NCBI RefSeq assembly: GCF_004570385.1
Contig: NZ_SPQL01000010.1
Location: 124,001-188,000, forward strand
Length of the DNA: 64,000 nt
Direction of reading: 5' to 3'
Origin: Blastococcus sp. CT_GayMR19
GTDB taxonomy: Bacteria; Actinomycetota; Actinomycetes; Mycobacteriales; Geodermatophilaceae
Made by a program: the position numbers and the translations under genes. A model generated the notes under the pieces. The model saw only the letters and a list, made by a program, of their open reading frames with translations. It ran no database searches and was not told the DNA's origin. How positions within the stretch are numbered: the first letter of the stretch is position 1; each line of letters begins with the position of its first letter. Of the stretch, positions 53,846 through 62,833 are shown one piece after another.

Positions 53846-55666
53846 TCAGCCCTCGGCGAGCTCCGTGGCGGCCAGCCACTCGTCCTCGACCTGCATCTTC
53901 TCCGCGTGCACCGCCTTCAGCTGGGCGTCGAGCTCGGCCGCCTTCGCGTAGTCGGCGGCGGCGGCGGCGAGCTGCTCGTGCAGCTTCTTCTCGTCGGCGT
54001 CCAGCTTGAGCATCCGCCGCTCCAGCCGGCTGGCCTCCTTCTTCGCCGCCCGTGCATCCGCCGCGGACACCGCCGCGCCGGACGTCGACGGCGTCCCGAC
54101 CGGGCGGGCCCCACCGTCGCCGGCCGCCGTCGTCAGGGGCGCACCGCCGGCGGCCCGGCGGCGCAGGTACTCCTCCACGCCCCCGGGCAGCTCGGCCAGG
54201 GTGCCGTCGCCGAGCAGTGCCACGACCTTGTCGCACACCCGGTCGACGAAGTACCGGTCGTGGCTGACCACCAGGACGGTGCCGGGGAAGCTGTCGAGCA
54301 GGTCCTCCAGCGCGGTGAGGGTGTCGATGTCGAGGTCGTTCGTGGGCTCGTCGAGCACCAGCACGTTCGGCTCGGCCATCAGCAGCCGCAGCAGCTGCAG
54401 CCGCCGGCGCTCTCCGCCGGAGAGGTCGCCGACCGGCGTCCACTGCCGGTTCGCGGCGAAGCCGAACCGCTCGGCCAGGGTCGAGGCCGAGATCTCCTGG
54501 TTGCCGATGCGGGCGATGCGGGCGACGTCCTGCACCGCCTCCAGCACCCGGGCGCGTGGCGGCAGCTCGGTGACGTGCTGCGACAGGTAGGCCGGCGAGA
54601 CGGTCTGCCCGACGACGACCTTCCCGGCGTCCGGCGTCGTCTCCCCGACCAGCAGCCTGAGCAGCGACGTCTTGCCGGCGCCGTTCACCCCGACGATGCC
54701 GATCCGGTCGCCCGGGCCGACGTTCCAGGTGAGGTCCTTGAACAGCATCCGGGGGCCGTCCTCGGTGGGGACGGCGTAGTCGACGTCCTCGACGTCGTAG
54801 ACCGTCTTGCCGAGCCGGCGTGCGGCGAAGCCCTTGAGCGCCATCGTGTCCCGGGCCGGCGGCTCGTCGGCGATCAGCGCCTGCGCCGCGTCGATGCGGA
54901 ACTTCGGCTTGCTGGTCCGGGCCGGCGGGCCCCGGCGCAGCCAGGCCAGCTCCTTGCGGACCAGGTTCATCCGCCGCTCCTCGGTGACCGAGGAGATCCG
55001 CGCCCGCTCCGCCCGGGCCAGCGTGTAGGCCGAGTAGCCGCCGTCGTAGGCGTGCACGTTGCCGTCGGCGACCTCCCACGTGGTGGTGCAGACCTCGTCG
55101 AGGAACCACCGGTCGTGGGTGACGACGACGAGACCGCCCGCGCGCGCCCGCACGTATTCGGCGAGCCAGGCCACGCCTTCGACGTCCAGGTGGTTGGTCG
55201 GCTCGTCGAGCACGAGCAGGTCCAGCGGCCGGATCAGCTGGGCGGCCAGCGCCACCCGGCGGCGCTCGCCACCGGACATCGGGGCGACCGGGGCGTCCAG
55301 CCCGAGCCGGTCGAGCTCGAGGCCGGTCAGCACGGAGCGGACGGCGGCGTCACCGGCCCACTCGTGCTCGGCGGCGAACATCGAGGGCGGCAGGACGACG
55401 TCGCGCACCGTCGTCCCCGGGGGAAGGGTGCCCGTCTGGTCGAGGACGCCCATCGCCAGGTCGCCCCGCAGCGTGACCCGGCCGGAGTCCGGCTCGTCGG
55501 CGCCGGTGAGCAGCGACAGGAGCGTGCTCTTGCCGCCGCCGTTGCGGCCGACGACACCGATCCGTTCGCCGGCGGCGACGCCGAGGGAGACGTCGTCGAG
55601 GATCACGGTCGTGCCGTGTGCCTTGTGCACCCGTTCGAGGTTGACCAGGTTCAGGGGGGTGCTCAT
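53846..55666 (-). CDS. ABC-F family ATPase (Uup-like)
   Basis: A 606-residue soluble twin-ATPase. First cassette: GRNGGGKSTLLSLL (Walker A), MSGGERRRVALAAQL (signature), LVLDEPTNHLDVEGV (Walker B). Second: GVNGAGKTSLLRLL, LSGGERRRLQLLRLL, VLVLDEPTNDLDIDTL. Between them is the ABC-F linker. A C-terminal coiled coil (from about residue 540, SRLERRMLKLDADEKKLHEQ) is a Uup feature. ABC-F proteins act on ribosomes or branched DNA; no drug-resistance neighbour is present. ATG 55666 is used; GATACT 7 bases upstream may be a -10. Confidence 0.92.
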   Translation of the reverse strand: MSTPLNLVNLERVHKAHGTTVILDDVSLGVAAGERIGVVGRNGGGKSTLLSLLTGADEPDSGRVTLRGDLAMGVLDQTGTLPPGTTVRDVVLPPSMFAAEHEWAGDAAVRSVLTGLELDRLGLDAPVAPMSGGERRRVALAAQLIRPLDLLVLDEPTNHLDVEGVAWLAEYVRARAGGLVVVTHDRWFLDEVCTTTWEVADGNVHAYDGGYSAYTLARAERARISSVTEERRMNLVRKELAWLRRGPPARTSKPKFRIDAAQALIADEPPARDTMALKGFAARRLGKTVYDVEDVDYAVPTEDGPRMLFKDLTWNVGPGDRIGIVGVNGAGKTSLLRLLVGETTPDAGKVVVGQTVSPAYLSQHVTELPPRARVLEAVQDVARIARIGNQEISASTLAERFGFAANRQWTPVGDLSGGERRRLQLLRLLMAEPNVLVLDEPTNDLDIDTLTALEDLLDSFPGTVLVVSHDRYFVDRVCDKVVALLGDGTLAELPGGVEEYLRRRAAGGAPLTTAAGDGGARPVGTPSTSGAAVSAADARAAKKEASRLERRMLKLDADEKKLHEQLAAAAADYAKAAELDAQLKAVHAEKMQVEDEWLAATELAEG

Positions 55667-55681
55667 CGGGTCCAGTATCCG

Positions 55682-56587
55682 CTAGGCGAGACGGGTGACC
55701 TCCACCGTCACGGTGTGGCCCTCGCTCTTCGGGCCTGAGAACAGGCCCTTGAACGGCGGGACGTCGCCGTAGTCGCGGCCCCGCCCGAGCGTGACGTGCC
55801 GGGTGCCGATGTCGACGGAGTTGGTCGGGTCGAAGGCGTTCCATCCGCCGTCCCACCACTCCACCCAGGCATGGCTCTCACCGGTCACCGGCTGGCCGAT
55901 CCTGGCGTCGGGCTTGGGGTGCAGGTAGCCGGAGACGTAGCGCGCCGGCAGGCCCAGCGCGCGGAGCAGGCCGACGGTGACGTGCGAGATGTCCTGGCAG
56001 ACGCCCTTGCCCTTGGTCCAGGCCTGCATCGCGTTGGTCTTCACGTTCGTCGAGCCGGAGAGGTACTCCATGTGCTCAGCGACGAACCGGCACACGATGG
56101 GCCCCGCCTCGTGCGGATGTGCGTCGCCGACGGCGTCGCGCGCCGAGGCCACCACCTCCTCGCCCATGGCCGTCAGCGGGGTCGGTGCCAGCAGCTCGCC
56201 GAACTGCTCGCGCACCTCCCGCGCGCCCAGCCCGCTCCAGCCCACCCGGTCGTGCCCGGCGAGGTCCGGTCCCGCCTCGACGATCGACGTGCCGGTGACC
56301 ACCAGCTCGGCGTGCGGACTGTGCAGGTCGAAGGCGGTGACGGTGGATCCCCAGTAGTCGCGGTAGGCGTAAGCGCTGGCCGCCGGCTCGATCTCCACCC
56401 GGGACCGGAGGGTCGTCTGGCGGTTGCTGCTCTCCGGGGTCAGGCGGGCCTCGTTGTAGGAGGAACGCACCGGACCGCTGTAGTGGAACCGTGTGCGGTG
56501 CACGACCTGCAGCCGCCAGCGGTGGCCGGCGGTGCGCGCCGGCGCCGCCCCCTGGCTCTGGCTCTGCTTCTGCGGCGTCGGTGTCAT
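55682..56587 (-). CDS. Transglutaminase-like cysteine peptidase family protein
   Basis: A 301-residue protein. An N-terminal beta domain (VHRTRFHYSGPVRSSYNEAR) precedes the transglutaminase core with Cys197 (TKGKGVCQDISHV), His239 (TGESHAWVEWW) and Asp253 (AFDPTNSVDI). It is the third gene of an operon with a circularly permuted ATP-grasp protein and an alpha-E protein. This triad is a known genomic association proposed to make and process peptide- or amide-type conjugates; its product is not known. It starts 43 bases after the alpha-E stop. Confidence 0.92.
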   Translation of the reverse strand: MTPTPQKQSQSQGAAPARTAGHRWRLQVVHRTRFHYSGPVRSSYNEARLTPESSNRQTTLRSRVEIEPAASAYAYRDYWGSTVTAFDLHSPHAELVVTGTSIVEAGPDLAGHDRVGWSGLGAREVREQFGELLAPTPLTAMGEEVVASARDAVGDAHPHEAGPIVCRFVAEHMEYLSGSTNVKTNAMQAWTKGKGVCQDISHVTVGLLRALGLPARYVSGYLHPKPDARIGQPVTGESHAWVEWWDGGWNAFDPTNSVDIGTRHVTLGRGRDYGDVPPFKGLFSGPKSEGHTVTVEVTRLA

Positions 56588-56630
56588 CGTTCGCTCCCGC
56601 CCGGCGGAGCCGGCTCGGTCATGGAGCCGC

Positions 56631-57608
56631 TCATCCGGCCTCCTCGGGCACCCACACCTGCGGGGCCTGCTCGGTGAAGAACCGGTGCGTCACCGCGGCG
56701 CTGGCCGCCGAGCACATCCGCTGCAGCTCCTCGAGCCGGGAGGGCAGCTGCGCCAGCAGCTCGGGGGTGCCCATGAACTCGAGCATCGTGCGCGCCCGGC
56801 CGACGATGCGGTGCGCCTCGCCGGCGACCCCGATCCGGGCCGCGTCGCGGATCGTGGACCGCTCGAGCTCGGCCAGGCACGCCTCGGCCTGCTCGAGCGC
56901 GGCGAACACCGAGCGGGGGAACAGCCGGTCCAGGAGCAGGAACTCCGCGGCCCGGCTGCTGTTGACCATCCCGCGGTAGGTGCGCAGGTAGGGCTCGTAG
57001 GCGCCGGTGGAGCGGAGCACCAGGGTCCAGGACGGCGCGGCGTCCCCGGCGAGCACGCGCGTCGAGATGATCCGCGAGGTCATGTCCACCCGCTCCAGCG
57101 AGCGGCCCAGGATCAGGAACAGCCAGCTCTCGTCCCGGCTCATGGTGGCGTCGGCCAGGCCGAAGACCATCGCCGACCGCTCGCGGACGAACCGGAACAG
57201 CGAGTGGGGCCCGTACCGGCGGGCCATCGTCCGCTGCTGCGGCAGGGCGTTGTGCGTGACGTTCAGCGACTCCCAGATCTCGGCGCTCAGCACCTCGCGG
57301 GCCCCGCGGGCGTTCTCCCGGGCCGCGGACAGTGCCCCGACGATCGAGCTCGGGCTGGTGCGGTCGAATGCCAACGTGTCGAGAACCAGCTCGGTGTCGG
57401 CCTCACGATCTGCTGTCTCCCGCCCCACCACCCCGACGGCTGTCGGGGACCCCATCAGCGCGAGCAGGTTCGCGCAGGCCCGGCGCTCGTCGATCCACGG
57501 GTCCTCGACCAGCCGCTGCGTGTGCACGTCGAGGATGCGGGCGGTGTCGTCGGCCCGTTCCACGTAGCGGCCGATCCAGAACAGCGACTCGGCGATCCGG
57601 CTCAGCAC
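56631..57608 (-). CDS. Alpha-E domain protein
   Basis: A 325-residue all-helical alpha-E domain protein, starting LSRIAESLFWIGRYVERADD, a signature of the family, with later SWLFLILGRSLERVDMTSRI repeating the same pattern and SRAAEFLLLDRLFPRSVFAA. It occurs almost only beside circularly permuted ATP-grasp genes and is inferred to assist them. GTG 57608 overlaps the end of the ATP-grasp gene by 7 bases. Confidence 0.93.
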   Translation of the reverse strand: MLSRIAESLFWIGRYVERADDTARILDVHTQRLVEDPWIDERRACANLLALMGSPTAVGVVGRETADREADTELVLDTLAFDRTSPSSIVGALSAARENARGAREVLSAEIWESLNVTHNALPQQRTMARRYGPHSLFRFVRERSAMVFGLADATMSRDESWLFLILGRSLERVDMTSRIISTRVLAGDAAPSWTLVLRSTGAYEPYLRTYRGMVNSSRAAEFLLLDRLFPRSVFAALEQAEACLAELERSTIRDAARIGVAGEAHRIVGRARTMLEFMGTPELLAQLPSRLEELQRMCSAASAAVTHRFFTEQAPQVWVPEEAG

Positions 57609-59206
57609 GGCCGCACCCCCGACTGTTGCTGCTGCTGGGACTGGCCCACGACGGTGTCGTTCAGCGGCCCCGGATCCTGGGCGGGCGGGTCCTCCGGCAT
57701 GTCGGCGGCGGTGAACTCGATGGTCGTCAGGTCTGGCTCTGTGCCCCCTTCCCCACCCACCCCGTCGCCCCGCCGCGGCGGGCTCAGCACCCAGGTGTCC
57801 TTCGAGCCGCCGCCCTGGCTGGAGTTGACCACCAGCTCCCCCTCCGGCAGCGCGACCCGGGTCAGCCCACCCGGCAGCACCCACACCTTGTCCCCGTCGT
57901 TGACCGCGAACGGGCGCAGGTCGACGTGCCGTGGAGCGATCCGCCCCCCGACCAGCGTCGGGCAGGTGGACAGCCCGATCGGCTTCTGCGCGATCCAGTC
58001 CCGGGGACGCGCCCGCACCTTGACCGCCAGCTCACCGAGGGTCTTCTCGTCCGCCCGCGGGCCGATGACGATCCCCTTGCCGCCCGAGCCGTCGACCGGC
58101 TTGAGCACGAGCTGGTCGAGGGAGGCCAGCACCCATTCGACGGTGTCCTCGTCGTCCAGCCGGTGGGTCTCCGCGTTCGCCAGCACCGGCTCCTCGCCGA
58201 GGTAGTAGCGGATCAGCTCGGGCACCCAGGTGAACAGCAGCTTGTCGTCGGCGACGCCGTTGCCGACGGCGTTCGCGATGGTGACCCGGCCCGCCCGGGC
58301 GGCGTTGAGCACGCCCGCGCAGCCGATCACCGAGTCGGGGCGGAAGTGCACCGGGTCGAGGAACTCGTCGTCGATCCGCCGGTAGATGACGTCGACGCGC
58401 TGCTGACCGTCCGTGGTCCGCATGCTCACCTGGTTGCCCGCGCAGATCAGGTCCCGGCCCTCGACGAGCTCGACCCCCATCTGGCGGGCGAGCAGTGCGT
58501 GCTCGAAGTAGGCGGAGTTGTAGACACCCGGCGTGAGGACGACGACCGTCGGGTCCGCGACGCCGGTCGGGGCCGAGGCCTTCAGTGCGGCCAGCAGCCG
58601 GCTCGGGTAGTCGGAGACCGGCTGGATGCGGTGGTCGGCGAACAGCTCCGGGAGCACCTGGCTCATCGCCGCCCGGTTGGTGATGACGTAGCTGACGCCC
58701 GACGGCGAGCGGAGGTTGTCCTCCAGCACCCGGAAGTCGCCGGCCTCGTCGCGCACCAGGTCGATGCCGCTGACGTGCACCCGCACCCCGTTCGGCGGCA
58801 CCAGGCCGTGCGCCTGGCGGTGGAAGTGTGCGCTGGTGGTGACGACGCTGCGCGGCACGATCCGGTCGGTGAAGCACTGTCCGGCCCCGTAGACGTCGGC
58901 CAGGAACGCCTCCAGCGCGTGCACCCGCTGGGCCACCCCGCGTTCGATGACCGACCACTCGTCGGCGCCGAGCACCCGCGGCACGATGTCGAGCGGGAAG
59001 GGCTGCTCCTCGCCGGCGTGCGCGAACGTGACGCCGGCGTCGCGATAGGTCTGCGACAGGACGTCGGCCCGGGCGGCGAGCTCGTCGCCGTCGATGGGCT
59101 GCATCGAGGCGAACAACCCGGCGTAGGCGGGGCGGGCCCGGCCCACCTCGCCGAACATCTCGTCCCACACGTCGCCGAGCGGGTAGCCGTCGAACAGGTC
59201 CGCCAT
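57602..59206 (-). CDS. Circularly permuted ATP-grasp type 2 protein
   Basis: A 534-residue CP_ATPgrasp protein beginning MADLFDGYPLGDVWDEMFGE. Family motifs include DIVPRVLGADEWSVIERGVA, GIDLVRDEAGDFRVLEDNLR, SPSGVSYVITNR, and KPVDGSGGKGIVIGP in the ATP site. ATP-grasp enzymes ligate carboxylates to amines. The C-terminal 60 residues are acidic and end with a Gln-rich stretch (GQSQQQQQSG). ATG 59206 is set by TAGGTT (59219-59214 on this strand), 7 bases upstream. It heads the alpha-E/transglutaminase operon. Confidence 0.94.
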   Translation of the reverse strand: MADLFDGYPLGDVWDEMFGEVGRARPAYAGLFASMQPIDGDELAARADVLSQTYRDAGVTFAHAGEEQPFPLDIVPRVLGADEWSVIERGVAQRVHALEAFLADVYGAGQCFTDRIVPRSVVTTSAHFHRQAHGLVPPNGVRVHVSGIDLVRDEAGDFRVLEDNLRSPSGVSYVITNRAAMSQVLPELFADHRIQPVSDYPSRLLAALKASAPTGVADPTVVVLTPGVYNSAYFEHALLARQMGVELVEGRDLICAGNQVSMRTTDGQQRVDVIYRRIDDEFLDPVHFRPDSVIGCAGVLNAARAGRVTIANAVGNGVADDKLLFTWVPELIRYYLGEEPVLANAETHRLDDEDTVEWVLASLDQLVLKPVDGSGGKGIVIGPRADEKTLGELAVKVRARPRDWIAQKPIGLSTCPTLVGGRIAPRHVDLRPFAVNDGDKVWVLPGGLTRVALPEGELVVNSSQGGGSKDTWVLSPPRRGDGVGGEGGTEPDLTTIEFTAADMPEDPPAQDPGPLNDTVVGQSQQQQQSGVRPC

Positions 59207-59289
59207 GAAGGCGAACCTAGTAAGAGCGTGTGAACTGCGCGTTTCGGGGCGACGGGGCAACCCGCCGTCGCGAGGCTCCTCTTCGAGTC

Positions 59290-59356
59290 GATCATCGGGT
59301 GGTTGCCCGCTGACACGCCGGGCGACGGCGTGTCCCGCGGCAGCAATCCGATGATC
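59290..59356. repeat. Long imperfect palindrome in divergent spacer
   Basis: Outer arms GATCATCGG (59290-59298) and CCGATGATC (59348-59356) and inner arms GACACGCC (59312-59319) and GGCGTGTC (59327-59334) are perfect and concentric, with 13 partly matching bases on each side between them. The 67-base structure sits between the ATP-grasp and pirin genes, upstream of both predicted promoters. Function unknown. Confidence 0.55.
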
Positions 59357-59410
59357 AACGTCGGAAGGCGGGATCGCGCGTAGAGGGAACAGATCAGCTC
59401 CCGCCTGCGC

Positions 59411-59441
59411 TACAGTGAGCGTTAGTTGAGACCTCAACCAA
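59411..59441 (+). promoter_or_regulatory. Pirin promoter with MarR-like operator
   Basis: TACAGT (59411-59416) would start a transcript near 59423. Directly there, TTAGTTGAGACCTCAACCAA (59422-59441) is an inverted repeat with core GTTGAG-AC-CTCAAC. Its size and symmetry fit a MarR-family dimer, and its position over the start point fits repression. The ribosome site AAGGAGG follows immediately. No MarR gene is in the window. Confidence 0.6.
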
Positions 59442-59451
59442 GGAGGCCGGC

Positions 59452-60462
59452 ATGCCTGCCGTGACCGTCGAGGACACCACCACCCTGCCGCGCGTGCCCG
59501 TGCCTGCCCCGGGAACGGTCCGCCGCCGGGTCCGCTCGGTGACGACCGCGCCGTCCGGCTTCGAGGGCGAGGGCTTTCCGGTCCGCCGCGCCTTCGCCGG
59601 CGTCGACCTCCAGGACCTGGACCCGTTCATCCACATGGACCAGATGGGCGAGGTCGAGTACGCACCCGGGGAGCCCAAGGGCACGAGCTGGCACCCGCAC
59701 CGCGGCTTCGAGACCGTCACCTACATCATCGACGGCACCTTCGAGCACGCCGACTCCCACGGCGGGGGCGGCACGATCAGCAACGGCGACACCCAGTGGA
59801 TGACCGCGGGTGGCGGGGTCCTGCACATCGAGAGGCCGCCGGAGCACCTCGTCCTGAGCGGCGGCCTGTTCCACGGCCTGCAGCTGTGGGTCAACCTGCC
59901 CAAGGCGCAGAAGTGGGTGGAGCCGCGCTACCAGGACCTGCGCGCCGACGCCTCGGTCCTGCTCGCCAGCCCCGACGCCGGGGCGTTCCTGCGGGTCATC
60001 GCCGGGGACGTCGCCGGCCGGACCGGCCCGGGCTCGACCTACACGCCCATGGCGATGGTGCACGCCACCGTCTCCCCCGGCGCGACGCTCGACCTGCCGT
60101 GGCGGCGCGACTTCAACGCCCTCGTCTACGTGCTGTCGGGCGCCGGATCGGTCGGGATCGACCGGGCGCCGATCCGCACCGGCCAGCTGGCCGTCCTCGG
60201 CCCCGGCGACACGGTCACGGTCAACGGCGCCGTCCACCAGGAGTCGCGGACCCCGGCACTGGACGTCGTCATCCTCGGCGGTGCGCCGATCCGCGAGCCG
60301 ATCGCCATGTACGGGCCGTTCGTCATGAACACCCGGCAGGAGGTCATGGACGCGTTCACCGACTTCCAGGCCGGCCGGCTCGGCTCGATCCCGGCGCAGC
60401 GCGTCTCCGGCCCGACCGTTCCGCACGGGACGGTTCGGGGCGAGACTGGCCAGGACTCCTAG
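59452..60462 (+). CDS. Pirin family protein 1
   Basis: A 336-residue bicupin pirin. The N-terminal cupin holds the metal site WHPHRGFETVTYIIDG (His, His, with Glu) and the later His in GVLHIERPPEH. FIHMDQMGEVEYAPGEPKG is typical of the family. Pirins are iron-binding proteins with quercetinase-like or regulatory roles; which applies here is not clear. ATG 59452 has GGAGG with 5-base spacing. A MarR-like operator precedes it. Confidence 0.93.
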   Translation: MPAVTVEDTTTLPRVPVPAPGTVRRRVRSVTTAPSGFEGEGFPVRRAFAGVDLQDLDPFIHMDQMGEVEYAPGEPKGTSWHPHRGFETVTYIIDGTFEHADSHGGGGTISNGDTQWMTAGGGVLHIERPPEHLVLSGGLFHGLQLWVNLPKAQKWVEPRYQDLRADASVLLASPDAGAFLRVIAGDVAGRTGPGSTYTPMAMVHATVSPGATLDLPWRRDFNALVYVLSGAGSVGIDRAPIRTGQLAVLGPGDTVTVNGAVHQESRTPALDVVILGGAPIREPIAMYGPFVMNTRQEVMDAFTDFQAGRLGSIPAQRVSGPTVPHGTVRGETGQDS

Positions 60463-60487
60463 CGGCCACAATGGCCACTTTGGCCCC
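60462..60487. repeat. GGCC-rich palindrome between pirin genes
   Basis: A 26-base segment that begins on the last base of the pirin-1 stop codon and matches the palindrome after acs (17117-17142) at 20 of 26 positions, including the central ATGGCCA. A further small hairpin (GGCCCC-TCG-GGGGCC) follows at 60482-60496. It could attenuate transcription between the two pirin genes. Confidence 0.5.
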
Positions 60488-60511
60488 TCGGGGGCCGGAA
60501 ACGGAGGGGCG

Positions 60512-61495
60512 ATGAGCAACCTCGACCGACGGCCGTCCGCCCAGGAGCTGGGCGGCCTCGAGCAGACCTCGGCCGGCCCCGCGCTGGACCTGCTGCCGGG
60601 CAAGGAGGTGCTGCTCGGCGAGAGCACGCGCGTCCGCCGGCTGCTCCCCACGCTGGGCCGGCGGCTCGTCGGTGCCTGGGCCTTCGTCGACCACTACGGG
60701 CCCGACGACATCGCCGCCGGTGCCGGGATGCAGGTGCCGCCGCACCCGCACACCGGCCTGCAGACGGTGTCGTGGCTGCTCGAGGGAGCGGTGCACCATC
60801 GGGACTCCCTCGGCAGCGACGTCACCTTCGGTCCGCGGGAGCTGCCGCTGATGACCGCCGGCCTGGGCATCGCCCACTCGGAGCAGTCGCCGGTGAGCCA
60901 CCCGCGTCTCCTGCACGGGGTCCAGCTGTGGGTGGTCCTGCCGGACGCGGTCCGGGACATGCCGCCCACGTTCGAGCACCACGCCGCGCTGCCCGGGTTC
61001 ACCTCGGACGGCATGACGGCCACCGTGCTCGTCGGCGAGCTGGGCGGTGCCCGTTCGCCGGCCACCGCGCACACGGCCCTGATGGGGGCCGACCTGGAGC
61101 TGGCACCGGGCTCGGACGTCGAGATCCCGCTGGACCCGGGCTTCGAGTACGGAGTGCTCACCTCCTCCGGTGCCGCCGAGATCGAAGGCGCACCCCTGAC
61201 CACCGGTGCGATGCTCTACCTCGGCACCGGCCGGCGGACCCTCCGCCTGCGGGGCGGCGCCACCGCGGACGGCCGGCCGACGCGGCTCATGCTCCTGGGC
61301 GGCGAGCCGTTCGAGGAGCGCATCGTCATGTGGTGGAACTTCGTCGGCCGGTCGGGCGAGGAGATCGCCGACTACGCCGAGCAGTGGAACGGCGAGGCCG
61401 ACCGGTTCGGTCCGGTGATCGGCTACGACGGCGCGCGACTGGAGGCCCCGCCGCTGCCACCGGTTCCCCTCAAGCCTCGCGGGAGGCAGCGGTGA
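60512..61495 (+). CDS. Pirin family protein 2
   Basis: A 327-residue pirin paralogue, distinct from its neighbour. The metal-binding His residues are in PPHPHTGLQTVSWLLEGAVH, and the Glu ligand region is GLGIAHSEQSPVSHPR. VGAWAFVDHYGPDDIAAGAG is a typical pirin N-terminal segment. ATG 60512 follows ACGGAGGGGCG. Its stop overlaps the next gene by 4 bases, so the flavoprotein is translated with it. Confidence 0.93.
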   Translation: MSNLDRRPSAQELGGLEQTSAGPALDLLPGKEVLLGESTRVRRLLPTLGRRLVGAWAFVDHYGPDDIAAGAGMQVPPHPHTGLQTVSWLLEGAVHHRDSLGSDVTFGPRELPLMTAGLGIAHSEQSPVSHPRLLHGVQLWVVLPDAVRDMPPTFEHHAALPGFTSDGMTATVLVGELGGARSPATAHTALMGADLELAPGSDVEIPLDPGFEYGVLTSSGAAEIEGAPLTTGAMLYLGTGRRTLRLRGGATADGRPTRLMLLGGEPFEERIVMWWNFVGRSGEEIADYAEQWNGEADRFGPVIGYDGARLEAPPLPPVPLKPRGRQR

Positions 61496-61920
61496 CGATC
61501 GACGACCGCATGCTCGCTTTCGTCACCGAGCACCGCTGGGGCGTGCTCGCCACGGTCAAGGGCGACGGCCGGCCCCAGCTGTCCACTGTCGGCTACGCCT
61601 ACGACCCGGAGCAGCAGCTGTTCCGCGTCTCCGTCACCGACAGCCGGGCCAAGACGCGCAACCTGCGGGCCGACCCGAGGGTGACCCTGCACGTCGCGTC
61701 GAAGGACTTCTGGACCTGGGTCGCCGTCGAGGGCACCGCCGAGCTCACCCCGGTCGCCGCCGACGCGCACGACGACACGGTCGAGGAACTGATCACCTAC
61801 TACCGCGGGATCAGCGGCGAGCACGAGAACTGGGACGAGTACCGCGGCGCCATGGTGTCCGACCGGCGGCTCGTCGTCCGGTTCCGCCCCGAGCACACCT
61901 ACGGCCAGCTCCGCGGCTGA
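61492..61920 (+). CDS. PNPOx-like flavin/F420-dependent oxidoreductase
   Basis: A 142-residue split-barrel protein: DDRMLAFVTEHRWGVLATVK, GRPQLSTVGYAYDPEQQLFR and SRAKTRNLRADPRVTLHVAS are those of the PPOX class F420-dependent family. Such proteins reduce or bind flavin, F420 or heme-derived compounds. GTG 61492 overlaps the pirin-2 stop as GTGA. The operon pirin1-pirin2-PNPOx suggests joint control by the 59.4-kb operator. Confidence 0.88.
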   Translation: MTIDDRMLAFVTEHRWGVLATVKGDGRPQLSTVGYAYDPEQQLFRVSVTDSRAKTRNLRADPRVTLHVASKDFWTWVAVEGTAELTPVAADAHDDTVEELITYYRGISGEHENWDEYRGAMVSDRRLVVRFRPEHTYGQLRG

Positions 61921-61974
61921 CCCGGCACGGCCCCGGCCGACGCGCCCCCACACGCGCCGGCCGGAGTGCGCGGG

Positions 61975-62754
61975 TCAGGACGCCGGCGGGTCCTGCATGA
62001 CCTCGAAGGGCGCGCCCCACGGGTCCTCGACGATGGCGAACCGGCCGAACGGCGTGTCCATCGGTGGCATCGTCACCTTGCCGCCCTTGGCCGCGACCGT
62101 CGCCACCGTCTCGTCGGCGGAGGCGACCGAGAAGCAGGTCAGCCAGCCCTTCGGCATGCTCGGATCCGAGGCACCGAGCCCGCCCAGCGGGTTCCCGCCG
62201 GTGCTGAAGGTGGCGTAGTCCATGCCCTCGCCGGCCAACTCCGCGGACATCTGGTCGAACGTGAACCCGAAGACGGCGGAGTAGAACTGCTTCGCCGAGG
62301 CGGTGTCGTCGACCATCGCCTCGTTCCAGGCCAGCGCACCTGGCTCGTTGTGCACCCGGACGCCGGTGTGCTGGGCGGACTGCCAGAGCCCGAAGCTGTT
62401 GCCCTGCGGGTCGAGGGCGATGACCATCGTCCCGAACGGGGCGACCTCCATCGGTTCCATGACGACCGCGCCCCCGGCGTCCCTGATCTTCGCGGCGATC
62501 GCGGCCGCGTCGTCCGCGGCGAAGTACGTGGTCCACGCGGGCGAATCACCCTCGCCCATCAGCGGGCCGAAGCCGGCCACCTGGCGGTCGTCCTTCAGCG
62601 CGTTGATGTAGCCGCCGTACTCGTCGCCGCTGCTCTCGGTGAAGGTCCAGCCGAACAGGTCGGTGTAGAAGGCCTTCGTGGCGTCCATGTCGGCGGCGCC
62701 GTAGTCGACCCAGCAGGGCGTGCCGTTGGGCCAGGGGGTGTCACGGGTGGGCAT
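61975..62754 (-). CDS. Two-domain VOC protein
   Basis: A 259-residue protein with two VOC modules. Module one: PCWVDYGAADMDATKAFYTD to VIALDPQGNSFGLWQ. Module two: LAWNEAMVDDTASAKQFYSA to FAIVEDPWGAPFEVMQ. This tandem arrangement is common in actinobacteria as a glyoxalase/bleomycin-resistance-type protein and is sometimes called 27-kDa antigen-like (Cfp32-type). ATG 62754 follows GAGGAGACGAC. No catalytic role is assignable. Confidence 0.88.
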   Translation of the reverse strand: MPTRDTPWPNGTPCWVDYGAADMDATKAFYTDLFGWTFTESSGDEYGGYINALKDDRQVAGFGPLMGEGDSPAWTTYFAADDAAAIAAKIRDAGGAVVMEPMEVAPFGTMVIALDPQGNSFGLWQSAQHTGVRVHNEPGALAWNEAMVDDTASAKQFYSAVFGFTFDQMSAELAGEGMDYATFSTGGNPLGGLGASDPSMPKGWLTCFSVASADETVATVAAKGGKVTMPPMDTPFGRFAIVEDPWGAPFEVMQDPPAS

Positions 62755-62833
62755 GTCGTCTCCTCGTTTCGTCGGGGAAGCGAACCGTCCCACCGGGGAC
62801 TGACACTTCCCAGGGAGTTCCGTGCGAGGGGAA

